The position numbers and the translations under genes were made by a program. DNA of 36,584 nucleotides from Comamonadaceae bacterium (GTDB lineage Bacteria; Pseudomonadota; Gammaproteobacteria; Burkholderiales; Burkholderiaceae_C). This document shows positions 1-8,213 of this stretch, piece by piece (within the stretch, counting starts at the first letter, position 1; each line of letters starts with the position of its first letter). The stretch is taken from positions 1 through 36,584 of the forward strand of contig CANFJQ010000012.1 in assembly GCA_947447615.1 (NCBI GenBank). The letters run 5' to 3'. The notes beneath the pieces are model-generated. The model was not told the DNA's origin, made no database searches, and was given only the letters and a program-made list of their open reading frames with translations.

Positions 1-241
1 CTTGGACTCGGCCCGTATCGCCTCTATCAAAGCCGGGCACGCCAGCTTGTCACTGACCGGCACCGTAGTCGCCAGCGACGCCTTCTTCCCGTTTCGCGAT
101 GGCCTGGACGTCGTGGTCGATGCGGGCGCTAGCTGCATCATCCAGCCCGGTGGCAGCATGCGCGATGATGAAGTAGTGCGCGCCGCCGATGAGCGTGGCG
201 TGGCCATGGTGTATACCGGGGTAAGGCACTTTAGGCATTAA
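1..241 (+). CDS. purH: PurH C-terminus (AICAR transformylase/IMP cyclohydrolase), 5' truncated by window
   Basis: This is the last 79 or so codons of the bifunctional enzyme that formylates AICAR and closes the ring to IMP, the last two steps of purine synthesis in the cytoplasm. The recognisable part is the C-terminal end of the transformylase domain: [12 protein letters not shown], then the [11 protein letters not shown] segment, and the family's typical ending [14 protein letters not shown] just before TAA. The reading frame is open to the left edge, so the start lies outside the window. The gene is followed after 21 bases by a strong stem-loop terminator and faces hemL tail to tail. The family assignment is near certain; nothing can be said about the N-terminal domains or the promoter. 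Confidence 0.96.
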   Translation, partial: LDSARIASIKAGHASLSLTGTVVASDAFFPFRDGLDVVVDAGASCIIQPGGSMRDDEVVRAADERGVAMVYTGVRHFRH

Positions 242-262
242 GCCAATCCGCTTTGCTCAAGT

Positions 263-292
263 AAAAAACGGCCTGCGAAGGCCGTTTTTTTT
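263..292. terminator. Bidirectional rho-independent terminator between purH and hemL
   Basis: A perfect 6-bp GC stem (CGGCCT/AGGCCG) closes a GCGA tetraloop. It is flanked by six A on the left and eight T on the right, so either strand gives a hairpin followed by a U-tract. It lies 21 bases after the purH stop and 50 bases after the hemL stop, and can end both convergent transcripts. Confidence 0.92.
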
Positions 293-342
293 ATAGGTAA
301 GTGGTTTGCGCCATCGCGCGCAGACCGTGCACGTTAAAGGAT

Positions 343-1647
343 TTACAAGCGGGCAAACACCTCTTTAGCCGCCGCCACCGTTTCCGCAATATCCGCCTCG
401 GTATGGGCCGCACTCATAAAGCCCGCTTCGTACAGAGCCGGAGCAAAGTACACCCCCCGGTCCAGCATCCCATGGAACAAGGTGTTAAAGCGCTTGTTGT
501 CGGTGCTAATCACTTTGGCGTAGTTTTGCGGTAGGTCGGGGAACAGGAAAAAGCCAAACATGCCGCCTTCGCTGTCAGTGCTAAAGGGCACGCCTGCAGC
601 GTCGGCAGCGCCTTGCAGGCCGCGCATCAGCGATTGGGTTTTGGTGGCAAGCGCATCGAAAAAACCGGGCTTGCTGATTTCGCGCAAAGTGGCCAGGCCG
701 CAAGCGGTAGCAATCGGATTGCCCGACAAAGTACCTGCTTGGTATACAGGCCCCAGCGGCGCCATTTGTTCCATCACCGCGCGCTTACCGCCAAAAGCGG
801 CCAGCGGCATACCGCCGCCGATGACTTTCCCTAGTACCGTAATGTCCGGTGCAAAACCGGGCAAGGCTTTGGCGTACACGCTTTGGGCGCTGCCCATGGC
901 CACGCGCAGCCCGCTCATCACTTCGTCAAACACCAGCAGCGCGCCGTATTGGGTACATAGTTCGCGGGCGCGTTTTACGAAGGGCACCGAGGCGCGTACA
1001 AAATTCATATTCCCGGCAATCGGCTCGATCATCAGGCAGGCCAGGTCTTTGCCGTGCAGGGCAAAAGCTTCTTCCAGTTGCTGCAAATTGTTGTATTCCA
1101 GAACCAGCGTGTGTTGCACCACTTCGGGCGGCACGCCAGCGCTGGTCGGGTTGCCCAGCGTGGCCAGGCCTGAGCCGGCTTTGACCAGCAAAGGATCGGC
1201 ATGGCCGTGGTAGCAGCCCTCAAACTTGATAAATTTGCTGCGCCCGGTAGCGCCGCGCGCCAGGCGGATGGCGGTCATGGCCGCTTCGGTACCCGAGCTG
1301 ACCAGGCGCACCATGTCCATGCTGGGCACATGGCGCAAAATTTCTTCGGCCAGTTCCACCTCGCGCTCGGTGGGCGCGCCAAAGGAAAAGCCTTCGAGCA
1401 GTGCTTTTTGCACTGCCTCGACCACGGCAGGATGCCCGTGGCCCAAAATCATCGGCCCCCAAGAGCCGATGTAGTCGATATAGCGCTGGCCGTTGGCGTC
1501 CCAAAAATACGCGCCCTGGGCGCGGGTCACAAAGCGGGGCGTGCCGCCCACGGCTTTGAAAGCGCGCACCGGCGAATTCACGCCTCCGGGAATGACGGCG
1601 GCGGCGCGTTGGAATAATTCGAGGTTGCGGTCAGTGGCGGGTTTCAT
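343..1647 (-). CDS. hemL: Glutamate-1-semialdehyde 2,1-aminomutase HemL
   Basis: A PLP enzyme of the class-III aminotransferase fold that converts glutamate-1-semialdehyde to 5-aminolevulinate, the last step of the C5 route to tetrapyrroles. The 434-residue product has the family's usual length. Visible motifs are the N-terminal [14 protein letters not shown], the [15 protein letters not shown] phosphate-binding region, the DEVMSG aspartate that contacts the PLP ring nitrogen, and the Schiff-base lysine (about K274) in [18 protein letters not shown] chose the ATG giving [12 protein letters not shown] because homologues start there. The frame stays open 35 codons further upstream, but that stretch lies inside the preceding kinase gene. 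The start overlaps the end of the ThiD-like gene by 17 bases, so the two are probably cotranscribed and translationally coupled. No clear Shine-Dalgarno precedes the start. Confidence 0.97.
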   Translation of the reverse strand: MKPATDRNLELFQRAAAVIPGGVNSPVRAFKAVGGTPRFVTRAQGAYFWDANGQRYIDYIGSWGPMILGHGHPAVVEAVQKALLEGFSFGAPTEREVELAEEILRHVPSMDMVRLVSSGTEAAMTAIRLARGATGRSKFIKFEGCYHGHADPLLVKAGSGLATLGNPTSAGVPPEVVQHTLVLEYNNLQQLEEAFALHGKDLACLMIEPIAGNMNFVRASVPFVKRARELCTQYGALLVFDEVMSGLRVAMGSAQSVYAKALPGFAPDITVLGKVIGGGMPLAAFGGKRAVMEQMAPLGPVYQAGTLSGNPIATACGLATLREISKPGFFDALATKTQSLMRGLQGAADAAGVPFSTDSEGGMFGFFLFPDLPQNYAKVISTDNKRFNTLFHGMLDRGVYFAPALYEAGFMSAAHTEADIAETVAAAKEVFARL

Positions 1648-2584
1648 TGGGTGGAAAGTCAAAGAGAAAAGGTTGGTCGGAATCTTGGGCATCGAGCAAG
1701 AGCTCGCCCTCGGGCACATCATGCGCCCAAAAAAGGCGGTCGGGCTGCACATGGCCCATGCCCGGACGCAGCCCGGCTTCCAGGCTGCGATCCAGGTAAC
1801 TCAGCGCCTCGGTCACCGCCTCGGCCAGCTCGGTACCCACGGCGATCAGCGCCGCCAAGGCGGCTGACAAGGTGTCGCCAGTGCCTACAAACGTGGCTTC
1901 TAAGCGCTCAAATTTTTCGCTGCACATGAGCGCGCTGGCGCTGCACAAGGCGTTGTCGATAAATTGCTCGGGCAAAGGGATGCCGGTGACCAGGGTGTAG
2001 GGCACGCCCAGCTCTTGCGCAGCTTTGGCAATGTCGCGCGCATCGGGGGCGCGCGGCGCGTCCCAGTCGGGCAGCAGCCAGCGCGCCAGCGTGCCGTAGC
2101 TGCCGACCAGCACCGTAGTTTGCGGCAGCAGCATGTCGGCGCAGGCGTCCAGGTATTGGTCAATCTGGTCTTCCTGCCACCAGGACAGGTCGGGCATATA
2201 GGTCACCACCGGCACATCGGCGTAGTCAGACACCAGGGCGGCAACCGCACTCAGGTTTTCCGGGCTGCCGACAAAGCCGACTTTGAACACATCGGGCGCC
2301 ACATCTTCCAAAATAGTGCGGGCCTGGGCCAGCACGGCGTCGTCGTCAAAGGGGAAGTGGTCGGCGATCTCGCTGGTGTCGCGAGCGTAGGCACCGGTCA
2401 TCACCGGCATGGGGTGGACGCCTACCGAGGCCATGGCCAGGCAATCAGCCGTCAGGCCACCAGCGCCGCTGGGGTCATTGGCATTAAAGACCATCACGCT
2501 GGCCACGGGGCCGTCGGCCGGCCCGTCGTCGTCCAGCACCGTAATGGGGGCGGGGCCTGCCGTGTCTTTTTTGGGGTGCTTCAT
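1631..2584 (-). CDS. thiD: ThiD-like hydroxymethylpyrimidine/phosphomethylpyrimidine kinase (ribokinase fold)
   Basis: A 317-residue ribokinase-superfamily protein most like ThiD, which phosphorylates HMP and HMP-P for thiamine synthesis. The N-terminal [18 protein letters not shown] matches the ThiD substrate-binding segment, FKVGFVGS is the mid-protein strand-loop, and [15 protein letters not shown] (about residues 232-246) is the anion hole and catalytic region. Two points are odd. The catalytic position of classical ThiD is cysteine (GTGC), whereas here it is aspartate (about D237), as in pyridoxal kinases. There is also a loosely conserved N-terminal extension of about 28 residues and an acidic C-terminal tail. 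No TPP riboswitch is visible upstream. It overlaps hemL downstream and diverges from rubredoxin, an arrangement I associate with Burkholderiales. The family is secure; the exact substrate is not. Confidence 0.82.
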   Translation of the reverse strand: MKHPKKDTAGPAPITVLDDDGPADGPVASVMVFNANDPSGAGGLTADCLAMASVGVHPMPVMTGAYARDTSEIADHFPFDDDAVLAQARTILEDVAPDVFKVGFVGSPENLSAVAALVSDYADVPVVTYMPDLSWWQEDQIDQYLDACADMLLPQTTVLVGSYGTLARWLLPDWDAPRAPDARDIAKAAQELGVPYTLVTGIPLPEQFIDNALCSASALMCSEKFERLEATFVGTGDTLSAALAALIAVGTELAEAVTEALSYLDRSLEAGLRPGMGHVQPDRLFWAHDVPEGELLLDAQDSDQPFLFDFPPNETRH

Positions 2585-2658
2585 GGTCGCAACAAGTAGA
2601 TGAGGTGCCGCAATCAGGAGTCAAACCAGCGCCAGGCGGCCCGCCGCGAGGCACTATT

Positions 2659-2664
2659 TACAAT
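2659..2664 (+). promoter_or_regulatory. Candidate -10 box for the rubredoxin gene
   Basis: TACAAT matches the sigma-70 -10 consensus at five of six positions and lies 31 bases before the rubredoxin GTG start. No convincing -35 element lies 16-18 bases upstream, so this is a weak prediction. Confidence 0.35.
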
Positions 2665-2695
2665 CGCTTCATTCTATTCTCAAGGTAAATACGCT

Positions 2696-2869
2696 GTGAC
2701 CGATACCAAAACCTGGATGTGCCTGATTTGCGGCTGGATTTATGACGAAGTTCTGGGCGCCCCGGATGACGGTATTGCGGCAGGCACCCTGTGGGCCGAC
2801 GTGCCCATGAACTGGACCTGTCCCGAGTGCGGCGCGCGTAAAGAAGACTTTGAGATGGTGCAAATTTAA
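2696..2869 (+). CDS. Rubredoxin
   Basis: A 57-residue iron-sulfur-free electron carrier holding one Fe in a Cys4 site. The two ligand pairs are plain: CLICG near residues 9-13 and CPECG near residues 42-46. Between them lies the typical WIYDEVLGAPDDGIAAGT segment and the aromatic NWTCP lead-in to the second pair. I chose the GTG start because an AAGG Shine-Dalgarno lies about 10 bases upstream and the mature rubredoxin fold begins there; the frame is open further upstream without a homologous extension. The gene ends tail to tail with the photolyase gene, their stop codons overlapping by a few bases. It diverges from the ThiD-like kinase. The electron donor and acceptor partners cannot be told from the context. 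Confidence 0.95.
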   Translation: MTDTKTWMCLICGWIYDEVLGAPDDGIAAGTLWADVPMNWTCPECGARKEDFEMVQI

Positions 2870-4344
2870 GCTGGTTTCTCCCGGCTTTTAACCACCGCAT
2901 AGCGCGCCAGTGTGGCAGCGCGGGCGGCGGCGTGGTCCACCACCGGATGCGGATAGTGCACGCCCAGTTGCACCCCCGCTGCTTCCAGCACCAGGGGTGG
3001 GGCCTGCCAGGGGGCGTGGATGTATTTGGCGTCCAAACCGGCCAGCGCCGGGACATAGCGGCGGATAAATTTGCCCGCTGCGTCGAATTTTTCGCTCTGA
3101 CTGACCGGGTTGAAGATACGGAAATAGGGCTGGGCGTCGCAGCCGCTGGAGCTGACCCACTGCCAGCCGCCGTTGTTGGCCGAGAGGTCAAAGTCATTGA
3201 GTTGCTGCGCAAAATAGCGCTCGCCCCAGCGCCAATCAATGCCCAGGTGCTTGACCAGAAAACTACCCGCCACCATGCGCAAGCGGTTGTGCATATAGCC
3301 GCTCTGGTTGAGCTGGGCCATGGCCGCGTCCACCAGCGGGTAGCCGGTGCGCGCCTCGCACCAGGCGGCAAAGCGGTCTTTGGCTAGCGCGCCTTGCTCC
3401 CACACAATGGCGTCGTAATCGGGCTTGAAGCTATTTCCCGCCACATGCGGAAAGTTGGACAGCACCTGAAAATAAAAATCGCGCCAGACCAACTCCGCCA
3501 GCCAGACCCGCGCGCCTGCGTCACCAGCCAGCTGCGGCCCCAACGCCAGGTTGACCAATTGGCGGATCGACACCGTGCCAAAACGCAAATGCACGCTCAG
3601 GTAGCTCGGGCCTTTGACGGCGGGGAAGTTGCGCGTCTCCTCATACGCACCCATGCGCGGCGCAAAGTCGGCCAGCAGCGCCTGGGCACCCGCTTCGCCC
3701 GTAGCGATTCCTAGGGCGGATAAATTGGTCGGCGTGAAGCCGATATCAGCCAAGGTGGGCACGCCCTGGCGGTAGGCTTCTGGGCGGCTGGCCAGCTTCT
3801 GGCCTAAAGCGCTGCAATCGTGGGTGGGCACCGGCCGGCCACCCAAGCGCGCCAGCCAAGCGCGCAAATAAGGGGTGAACACGCCATAGGGCTTGCCGGT
3901 TTGGGTCAGGATTTCGCGCTGTTCAAACACCACATGGTCTTTGACGCTGACCCAGGCCTTGCGCATGCGCGCCAGCGCGCTTTGCACTTGCGCATCGCGC
4001 GCAATCGCCGGGGGCTCGTAGTCGCGGGCGCAAAACACCGCATCCACCCCCAGCGCCTGCGCCAGCGCCGGGATTTCCTCCTCGGCCCAGCCATGGCGCA
4101 CGATCAGGCCAGTGTGCGCCGCTGCGCCCAGGGCGCGCAATTGCGGGTCGATCGCGGCCAGCGATTCGCGGATGAACTCTACCCGGCGGTCGGCGCGCGG
4201 CAGCGGGTCCAATATCGCGCGGTCTAGCACAAACACGCAATACACCTGCGCGCAGGATTGCAGGGCTGCGGCCAGTGCGGCGTTGTCGCTCAGGCGTAAA
4301 TCGCGGCGCAGCCAGACCAGGCCGGAGGAATAAGTGCTTTGCAT
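2866..4344 (-). CDS. phrB: Deoxyribodipyrimidine photo-lyase (class I CPD photolyase/cryptochrome family)
   Basis: A 492-residue FAD flavoprotein that uses light to split cyclobutane pyrimidine dimers. The N-terminal Rossmann-type antenna domain begins LVWLRRDLRLSDNAALAAAL. The C-terminal FAD/DNA-binding domain shows YLSVHLRFGTVSIRQL, WRDFYFQVLSNFP, the ARTGYPLVDAAMAQL segment, MHNRLRMVAGSFLVKHL, and the signature DFDLSANNGGWQWVSSSGCD with its tryptophans. Length fits class I enzymes. The start giving MQSTYSSGLVW was preferred because homologues begin shortly before the LVW strand; 20 further open codons upstream would run into the yqgE promoter area. Only 21 bases separate this start from the divergent yqgE start. 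A cryptochrome role cannot be excluded from sequence alone. Confidence 0.95.
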   Translation of the reverse strand: MQSTYSSGLVWLRRDLRLSDNAALAAALQSCAQVYCVFVLDRAILDPLPRADRRVEFIRESLAAIDPQLRALGAAAHTGLIVRHGWAEEEIPALAQALGVDAVFCARDYEPPAIARDAQVQSALARMRKAWVSVKDHVVFEQREILTQTGKPYGVFTPYLRAWLARLGGRPVPTHDCSALGQKLASRPEAYRQGVPTLADIGFTPTNLSALGIATGEAGAQALLADFAPRMGAYEETRNFPAVKGPSYLSVHLRFGTVSIRQLVNLALGPQLAGDAGARVWLAELVWRDFYFQVLSNFPHVAGNSFKPDYDAIVWEQGALAKDRFAAWCEARTGYPLVDAAMAQLNQSGYMHNRLRMVAGSFLVKHLGIDWRWGERYFAQQLNDFDLSANNGGWQWVSSSGCDAQPYFRIFNPVSQSEKFDAAGKFIRRYVPALAGLDAKYIHAPWQAPPLVLEAAGVQLGVHYPHPVVDHAAARAATLARYAVVKSREKPA

Positions 4345-4353
4345 GCCTGTCGC

Positions 4354-4359
4354 TAAAAT
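4354..4359 (+). promoter_or_regulatory. Candidate -10 box for yqgE (possible leaderless transcript)
   Basis: TAAAAT lies only 6 bases before the yqgE ATG. A transcript started about 7 bases downstream would begin at or beside the A of ATG. The weak GGA just before ATG is too close to act as a normal ribosome binding site. No good -35 is seen. Confidence 0.35.
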
Positions 4360-4365
4360 GGATTT

Positions 4366-4965
4366 ATGTCCGGCGATTTTGCATCCACCAACCTCACGCA
4401 CCATTTTTTGATCGCGATGCCGGGTTTGGAAGACGGGCTTTTCTCCAAAAGTGTGGTCTATTTATGCGACCACAGCCCGCGCGGCGCGTTGGGGCTCATC
4501 ATCAACAAGCCTTCCGAAATCAGTTTGTCCGACTTGTTTGACAAGGTCGATTTGTCTTTGCAGCGCGCCGACCTGGCCGGACAGTCGGTGCTGCATGGCG
4601 GCCCGCTGCACGAAGAGCGCGGTTTTGTACTGCACGAGGCGGTGTCTGGCGCCACCGACAGCGCGCCCGCCGCTCCCTATGCCTCCAGCATGGTCATCCC
4701 CGGCGGTTTGGCGATGACCACCTCGCGCGACGTGCTCGAAGCCCTGGCCGGTGGGCAGGGGCCGAGCAAAGTGCTGGTTTCGCTGGGCTACGCATCCTGG
4801 GGCGAAGGCCAGTTAGAGAGCGAGCTGATGCGTAACAGCTGGCTCACGGTGGACGCCGAAAAAAGCATTATTTTTGACATCCCGGTGAACCAGCGCTACG
4901 AGCGCGCGCTAGACCTGTTGGGTTTGAAGGCCTGGATGATTGCCCCGCAGGCGGGCCACGCATGA
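4366..4965 (+). CDS. yqgE: YqgE/AlgH family protein (UPF0301)
   Basis: A 199-residue member of the AlgH/YqgE family of uncharacterised cytoplasmic proteins, once named for a role in alginate regulation in Pseudomonas. The N-terminal signature NLTHHFLIAMPGLEDGLFSK is followed by VVYLCDHSPRGALGLIINKP, and the centre carries LHGGPLHEERGFVLHE and the C-terminal ASWGEGQLESELMRNSWL block. This is the expected full length. The ATG at 4366 is the only start that keeps the conserved NLTHHF segment. The gene heads a tight run with ruvX (ATGA overlap) and pyrR; yqgE next to ruvX is a widely conserved pair in proteobacteria. The molecular function is unknown. Confidence 0.94.
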   Translation: MSGDFASTNLTHHFLIAMPGLEDGLFSKSVVYLCDHSPRGALGLIINKPSEISLSDLFDKVDLSLQRADLAGQSVLHGGPLHEERGFVLHEAVSGATDSAPAAPYASSMVIPGGLAMTTSRDVLEALAGGQGPSKVLVSLGYASWGEGQLESELMRNSWLTVDAEKSIIFDIPVNQRYERALDLLGLKAWMIAPQAGHA

Positions 4966-5417
4966 ACGCGCTGGCCACGCCCGCGCCTACCGCAGCCCTG
5001 CCGCCCAAGCAAGCCCAGGCGGTGCCGGCCGATTTGCAGCGATTTATGGCTTTTGATTTCGGCACCCGGCGCACCGGCGTAGCTGTGGGCAGCCGTCTCT
5101 TGGGCGGGGCGCAACCGCAGGCCACTATCAACGCGGCGGGCGACGCGCGTTTTGCCCAGATTGCGCTTCGCCTCAAAGAATGGGAGCCCCAAGCCTTGGT
5201 GGTTGGCGTGCCCTACCACCCGGATGGCGCGCCCCACGACAATACGATGCGCGCGCAAAAATTTGGACGCCAGTTGCAAGGCCGCTTCGGCCTGCCGGTG
5301 TTTGAGGTGGACGAGCGCTACAGCACCACCGAGGCCTTGTCCGGTGGCGCCAAAGATGCGGATGCGGCTTCGGCCTGCATCATTCTGGAGCAGTTTTTGC
5401 GGAGCTTGTCGTCATGA
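4962..5417 (+). CDS. ruvX: RuvX/YqgF family pre-16S rRNA nuclease / Holliday-junction-resolvase-like protein
   Basis: A 151-residue RNase H-fold protein of the YqgF family. The E. coli member is needed for 16S rRNA 5' end maturation, and others have been reported as Holliday junction resolvases. The acidic residues expected of the fold are present: D32 in MAFDFGTRRTGVAVG, E118 in VDERYSTTEA, and an aspartate in KDADAASA (about residues 132-134). VVGVPYHPDG is the usual central strand-loop. About 25 low-complexity Ala/Pro-rich residues precede the fold, longer than in E. coli. The start codon overlaps the yqgE stop as ATGA and the stop overlaps the pyrR start in the same way, so translation of all three is probably coupled. 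Confidence 0.95.
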   Translation: MNALATPAPTAALPPKQAQAVPADLQRFMAFDFGTRRTGVAVGSRLLGGAQPQATINAAGDARFAQIALRLKEWEPQALVVGVPYHPDGAPHDNTMRAQKFGRQLQGRFGLPVFEVDERYSTTEALSGGAKDADAASACIILEQFLRSLSS

Positions 5418-5908
5418 CCCTGGTTCTCAATGCCGAAGCCCTGTACCTGGAGCTGCTGCGCGGCGTGCGCCTGCTGTGCCAGGCCAATAGCCGTCTGGTC
5501 GGCATCACCTCGGGCGGCGCCTGGCTGGCCGAGCGTTTGCACAAAGACTTGGGTCTGGCTGGCACTTTTGGCACGATTTCTTCGGCCATGCACCGCGACG
5601 ACTTTGCCAAGCGCGGCTTAGCGGCCAGCGGCAAAACGCAGTTGCCCTTTGAAATCAAAGACGCGCATTTGGTGGTGCTAGACGATGTGCTCTACACCGG
5701 GCGCACTATCCGCGCGATCACCAATGAATTGTTTGACTATGGCCGACCGGCCAGCGTGCGCTTGGCGGTGCTGGTCGATAGGGGCGGGCGCGAGCTACCG
5801 ATCCAGGCCGACTTTGCCGCCGCGCGGGTTTCGCTCGATGCAGGCCAGTCGCTGGCACTGGCCCGCGATGCGGCGGGCGCCTTCAGCTTTGATGTGAAAG
5901 AAAAATAA
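5414..5908 (+). CDS. pyrR: PyrR bifunctional pyrimidine operon regulator / uracil phosphoribosyltransferase
   Basis: A 164-residue type I phosphoribosyltransferase-fold protein. Gram-positive PyrR binds pyr mRNA to control attenuation and also makes UMP from uracil and PRPP. The 13-residue PRPP loop VVLDDVLYTGRT (about residues 87-98) is intact, and ITSGGAWLAERL forms the N-terminal phosphate loop. Length is a little under the usual 180. The gene overlaps ruvX by four bases and lies three bases before pyrB. An upstream pyr leader with terminator/antiterminator is therefore not possible directly before either gene. In Pseudomonas the equivalent pyrR-pyrB-pyrC' order is known, and PyrR there is thought to act at the promoter. 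What it regulates here is inference. Confidence 0.93.
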   Translation: MTLVLNAEALYLELLRGVRLLCQANSRLVGITSGGAWLAERLHKDLGLAGTFGTISSAMHRDDFAKRGLAASGKTQLPFEIKDAHLVVLDDVLYTGRTIRAITNELFDYGRPASVRLAVLVDRGGRELPIQADFAAARVSLDAGQSLALARDAAGAFSFDVKEK

Positions 5909-5911
5909 GCC

Positions 5912-6874
5912 ATGCTGCAACGGCGTAACCCGCAACTCAACCAGCACGGGGAACTGATTCATCTGCTCTCCACCGAAGGGCTGTCGCGCGAGATACTGAC
6001 GCATATCCTGGACACAGCGGCGCAGTTTGTCTCGGTAAGCGACCGGGAAGTAAAAAAAGTGCCGCTGCTGCGCGGCAAAAGCGTGTTCAATTTGTTTTTT
6101 GAAAACAGCACGCGCACGCGCACCACCTTTGAGATTGCGGCTACACGTTTGTCTGCCGATGTGATTAATCTGGACATCGCCCGCTCCTCGGCTTCCAAAG
6201 GCGAATCGCTGCTAGACACGATTGCCAACCTTAGTGCCATGGCAGCGGATATTTTTGTGGTGCGGCACAGCGAATCGGGCGCGCCGTATTTGATTGCGCA
6301 GCATGTGGCGCCGCATGTGCATGTGGTCAATGCCGGTGATGGCCGCCATGCGCATCCGACGCAAGGCTTGCTGGACATGTACACCATCCGGCACTACAAA
6401 AAAGACTTTACGAATTTGACGGTAGCCATCGTAGGCGATGTTTTGCATTCGCGGGTGGCGCGCTCCGACATCCATGCCTTAACCACTTTGGGCTGCGCCG
6501 AGGTGCGCGTGGTGGGCCCGCGCACCCTGGTGCCTAGCGACATGGCGAACATGGGTGTGCGCGTGTTCAACACCTTGGAAGAAGGCATCAAAGGTTGCGA
6601 TGTCATCATCATGTTGCGCTTGCAAAACGAGCGCATGAACGGCGCTTTGCTGCCTTCGAGCCACGAATATTTCAAGAGCTTTGGTCTGACGGCGGACAAA
6701 CTCGCGCTGGCTAAGCCTGACGCCATCGTGATGCATCCGGGGCCGATCAACCGGGGTGTGGAAATCGACTCGACGGTGGCCGATGGCCTGCAAAGCGTGA
6801 TCCTGCCGCAAGTGACTTTCGGCATCGCGGTGCGCATGGCGGTGATGGGCATTGTTGCGGGCAATGAAGCATGA
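5912..6874 (+). CDS. pyrB: Aspartate carbamoyltransferase catalytic chain PyrB
   Basis: The 320-residue catalytic subunit that joins carbamoyl phosphate and aspartate, the committed step of pyrimidine synthesis. The carbamoyl phosphate loop [13 protein letters not shown], the [12 protein letters not shown] loop that carries the mobile active-site lysine, [12 protein letters not shown], and the C-terminal aspartate-binding [12 protein letters not shown] are all present. The N-terminus is longer than in E. coli PyrB, which is common in ATCases that pair with a dihydroorotase-like subunit rather than PyrI. No pyrI is present here; the next gene is such a pseudo-dihydroorotase, which supports a Pseudomonas-type PyrB-PyrC' holoenzyme. 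Confidence 0.97.
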   Translation: MLQRRNPQLNQHGELIHLLSTEGLSREILTHILDTAAQFVSVSDREVKKVPLLRGKSVFNLFFENSTRTRTTFEIAATRLSADVINLDIARSSASKGESLLDTIANLSAMAADIFVVRHSESGAPYLIAQHVAPHVHVVNAGDGRHAHPTQGLLDMYTIRHYKKDFTNLTVAIVGDVLHSRVARSDIHALTTLGCAEVRVVGPRTLVPSDMANMGVRVFNTLEEGIKGCDVIIMLRLQNERMNGALLPSSHEYFKSFGLTADKLALAKPDAIVMHPGPINRGVEIDSTVADGLQSVILPQVTFGIAVRMAVMGIVAGNEA

Positions 6875-6884
6875 GGGCCGCGTC

Positions 6885-8195
6885 ATGAATTTACTGATCC
6901 GTAACGGCCACTTGCTCGATCCCGCCAGCGGCTTGGATGCGCAAGGCGATGTAGCGATTTCCGACGGACGCGTGCTGGCCCTGGGCCAGATACCCGCCGA
7001 TTTTGTGGCTCGCCAAACCTTGGACGCCCAGGGCTGCATCGTCATGCCCGGCCTGGTAGACCTGGCCGCCCGCTTGCGCGAGCCTGGCCATGAGCACGAA
7101 GGCATGCTGGCTTCTGAATTGGCCGCCGCCGTGGCCGGTGGTGTGACGACACTGGTCTGCCCGCCCGATACTGACCCGGTGCTCGATGAGCCCGGCCTGG
7201 TGGAAATGCTGCGTTTTCGCGCGCAAAGCCTCCACCAGACACGCGTGCTGCCGCTGGGCGCGTTAACGCGTGGCCTCAAGGGTGAAGTGCTCACCGAAAT
7301 GCTGCAACTGTTTGAGGCCGGATGCGTAGGCTTTAGCCAGGCCGAGGTTGGCATCGCCAACACCCAGGTGCTGATGCGCGCCATGCAATACGCCCGCTCC
7401 TTTGGCTACACCGTCTGGCTGCGCCCGCAGGAATTGCATTTGGGCAAAGGCGTCGCCGCCAGCGGCCCGCTGGCCACGCGCATGGGCTTGAGCGGCGTGC
7501 CGGTAGCCGCCGAGACGATTGCTTTACACACGATTTTTGAGCTGGTACGCGCCACCGGCGCGCGGGTACATATTTGCCGCTTGAGTAGCGCCGCCGGGGC
7601 CCAGTTGCTGCGCCAGGCCAAGGCCGAAGGATTGCCCGTGACGGGCGATGTCAGCGTCAACTCTTTGCACCTGACGGATATGGACGTGGGCTACTTTGAC
7701 AGCCGCACCCGATTGAGCCCGCCGCTGCGCCAACAGCGCGACCGTGAGGCCCTGCGCCAGGCGCTCCAAGACGGCACCATCGACGCGCTGGTCTCGGATC
7801 ACATGCCGGTAGGCGCTGACGAAAAGGAACTGCCTTTTGCCGAGGCTGAGCCTGGCGCTACTGGGCTGGAATTGCTGCTGAGCTTGGCGCTCAAGTGGGC
7901 ACAGGACAGCAAGCTGCCGCTGGTGCAAGCCTTGGCCTGCGTCACGCATCGCAGCGCCGACGTACTGGCGGCCAGCCAGGGCGCAGCGCAAGGTGGCATG
8001 GGCCGCTTGGCGGTGGGCGCCAAGGCCGATATCTGCGTATTCGACCTGAAAGCAGCCTGGACAGTCCAGGCATCGGCCCTGCGCAGCCAGAGCAAGCACA
8101 CACCTTTTGGCGGCTATGAATTGCCCGGCCAAGTGCGGGCCACATTGGTAGCTGGTCGGCTGGCATTTCAGGCGCCGGGCACCGGCCCGCACTAA
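6885..8195 (+). CDS. pyrX: Non-catalytic dihydroorotase homologue PyrX/PyrC' (ATCase partner)
   Basis: A 436-residue amidohydrolase-fold protein of the dihydroorotase family that lacks the metal site. In active enzymes the first strand reads D-x-H-x-H-L-R-E-P-G. Here it is DLAARLREPG, with Ala61 and Arg63 at the two histidine positions. A later ligand is also lost (HICRLSS instead of the usual HICHVS), and DHAPH has become DHMPV. The scaffold is otherwise conserved through to PGQVRATLVAGRLAF. Such inactive homologues in Pseudomonas are structural subunits of a dodecameric ATCase. The position 10 bases after pyrB fits that role. An active pyrC must exist elsewhere. I chose the ATG at 6885 because GAGG lies about 9 bases before it; an ATG at 6864 is possible. 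Confidence 0.93.
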   Translation: MNLLIRNGHLLDPASGLDAQGDVAISDGRVLALGQIPADFVARQTLDAQGCIVMPGLVDLAARLREPGHEHEGMLASELAAAVAGGVTTLVCPPDTDPVLDEPGLVEMLRFRAQSLHQTRVLPLGALTRGLKGEVLTEMLQLFEAGCVGFSQAEVGIANTQVLMRAMQYARSFGYTVWLRPQELHLGKGVAASGPLATRMGLSGVPVAAETIALHTIFELVRATGARVHICRLSSAAGAQLLRQAKAEGLPVTGDVSVNSLHLTDMDVGYFDSRTRLSPPLRQQRDREALRQALQDGTIDALVSDHMPVGADEKELPFAEAEPGATGLELLLSLALKWAQDSKLPLVQALACVTHRSADVLAASQGAAQGGMGRLAVGAKADICVFDLKAAWTVQASALRSQSKHTPFGGYELPGQVRATLVAGRLAFQAPGTGPH

Positions 8196-8213
8196 ACCGT
8201 ACGGCCCCGCGCT

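Noticed and set aside
2585-2695. TPP riboswitch upstream of the ThiD-like gene
   Set aside because: I found no THI-box-like conserved segments, and the gap between the divergent genes is too short for a riboswitch plus promoter.
6479-7384. 301-codon frame antisense across pyrB and pyrX
   Set aside because: It spans two real genes on the opposite strand and has no family resemblance.
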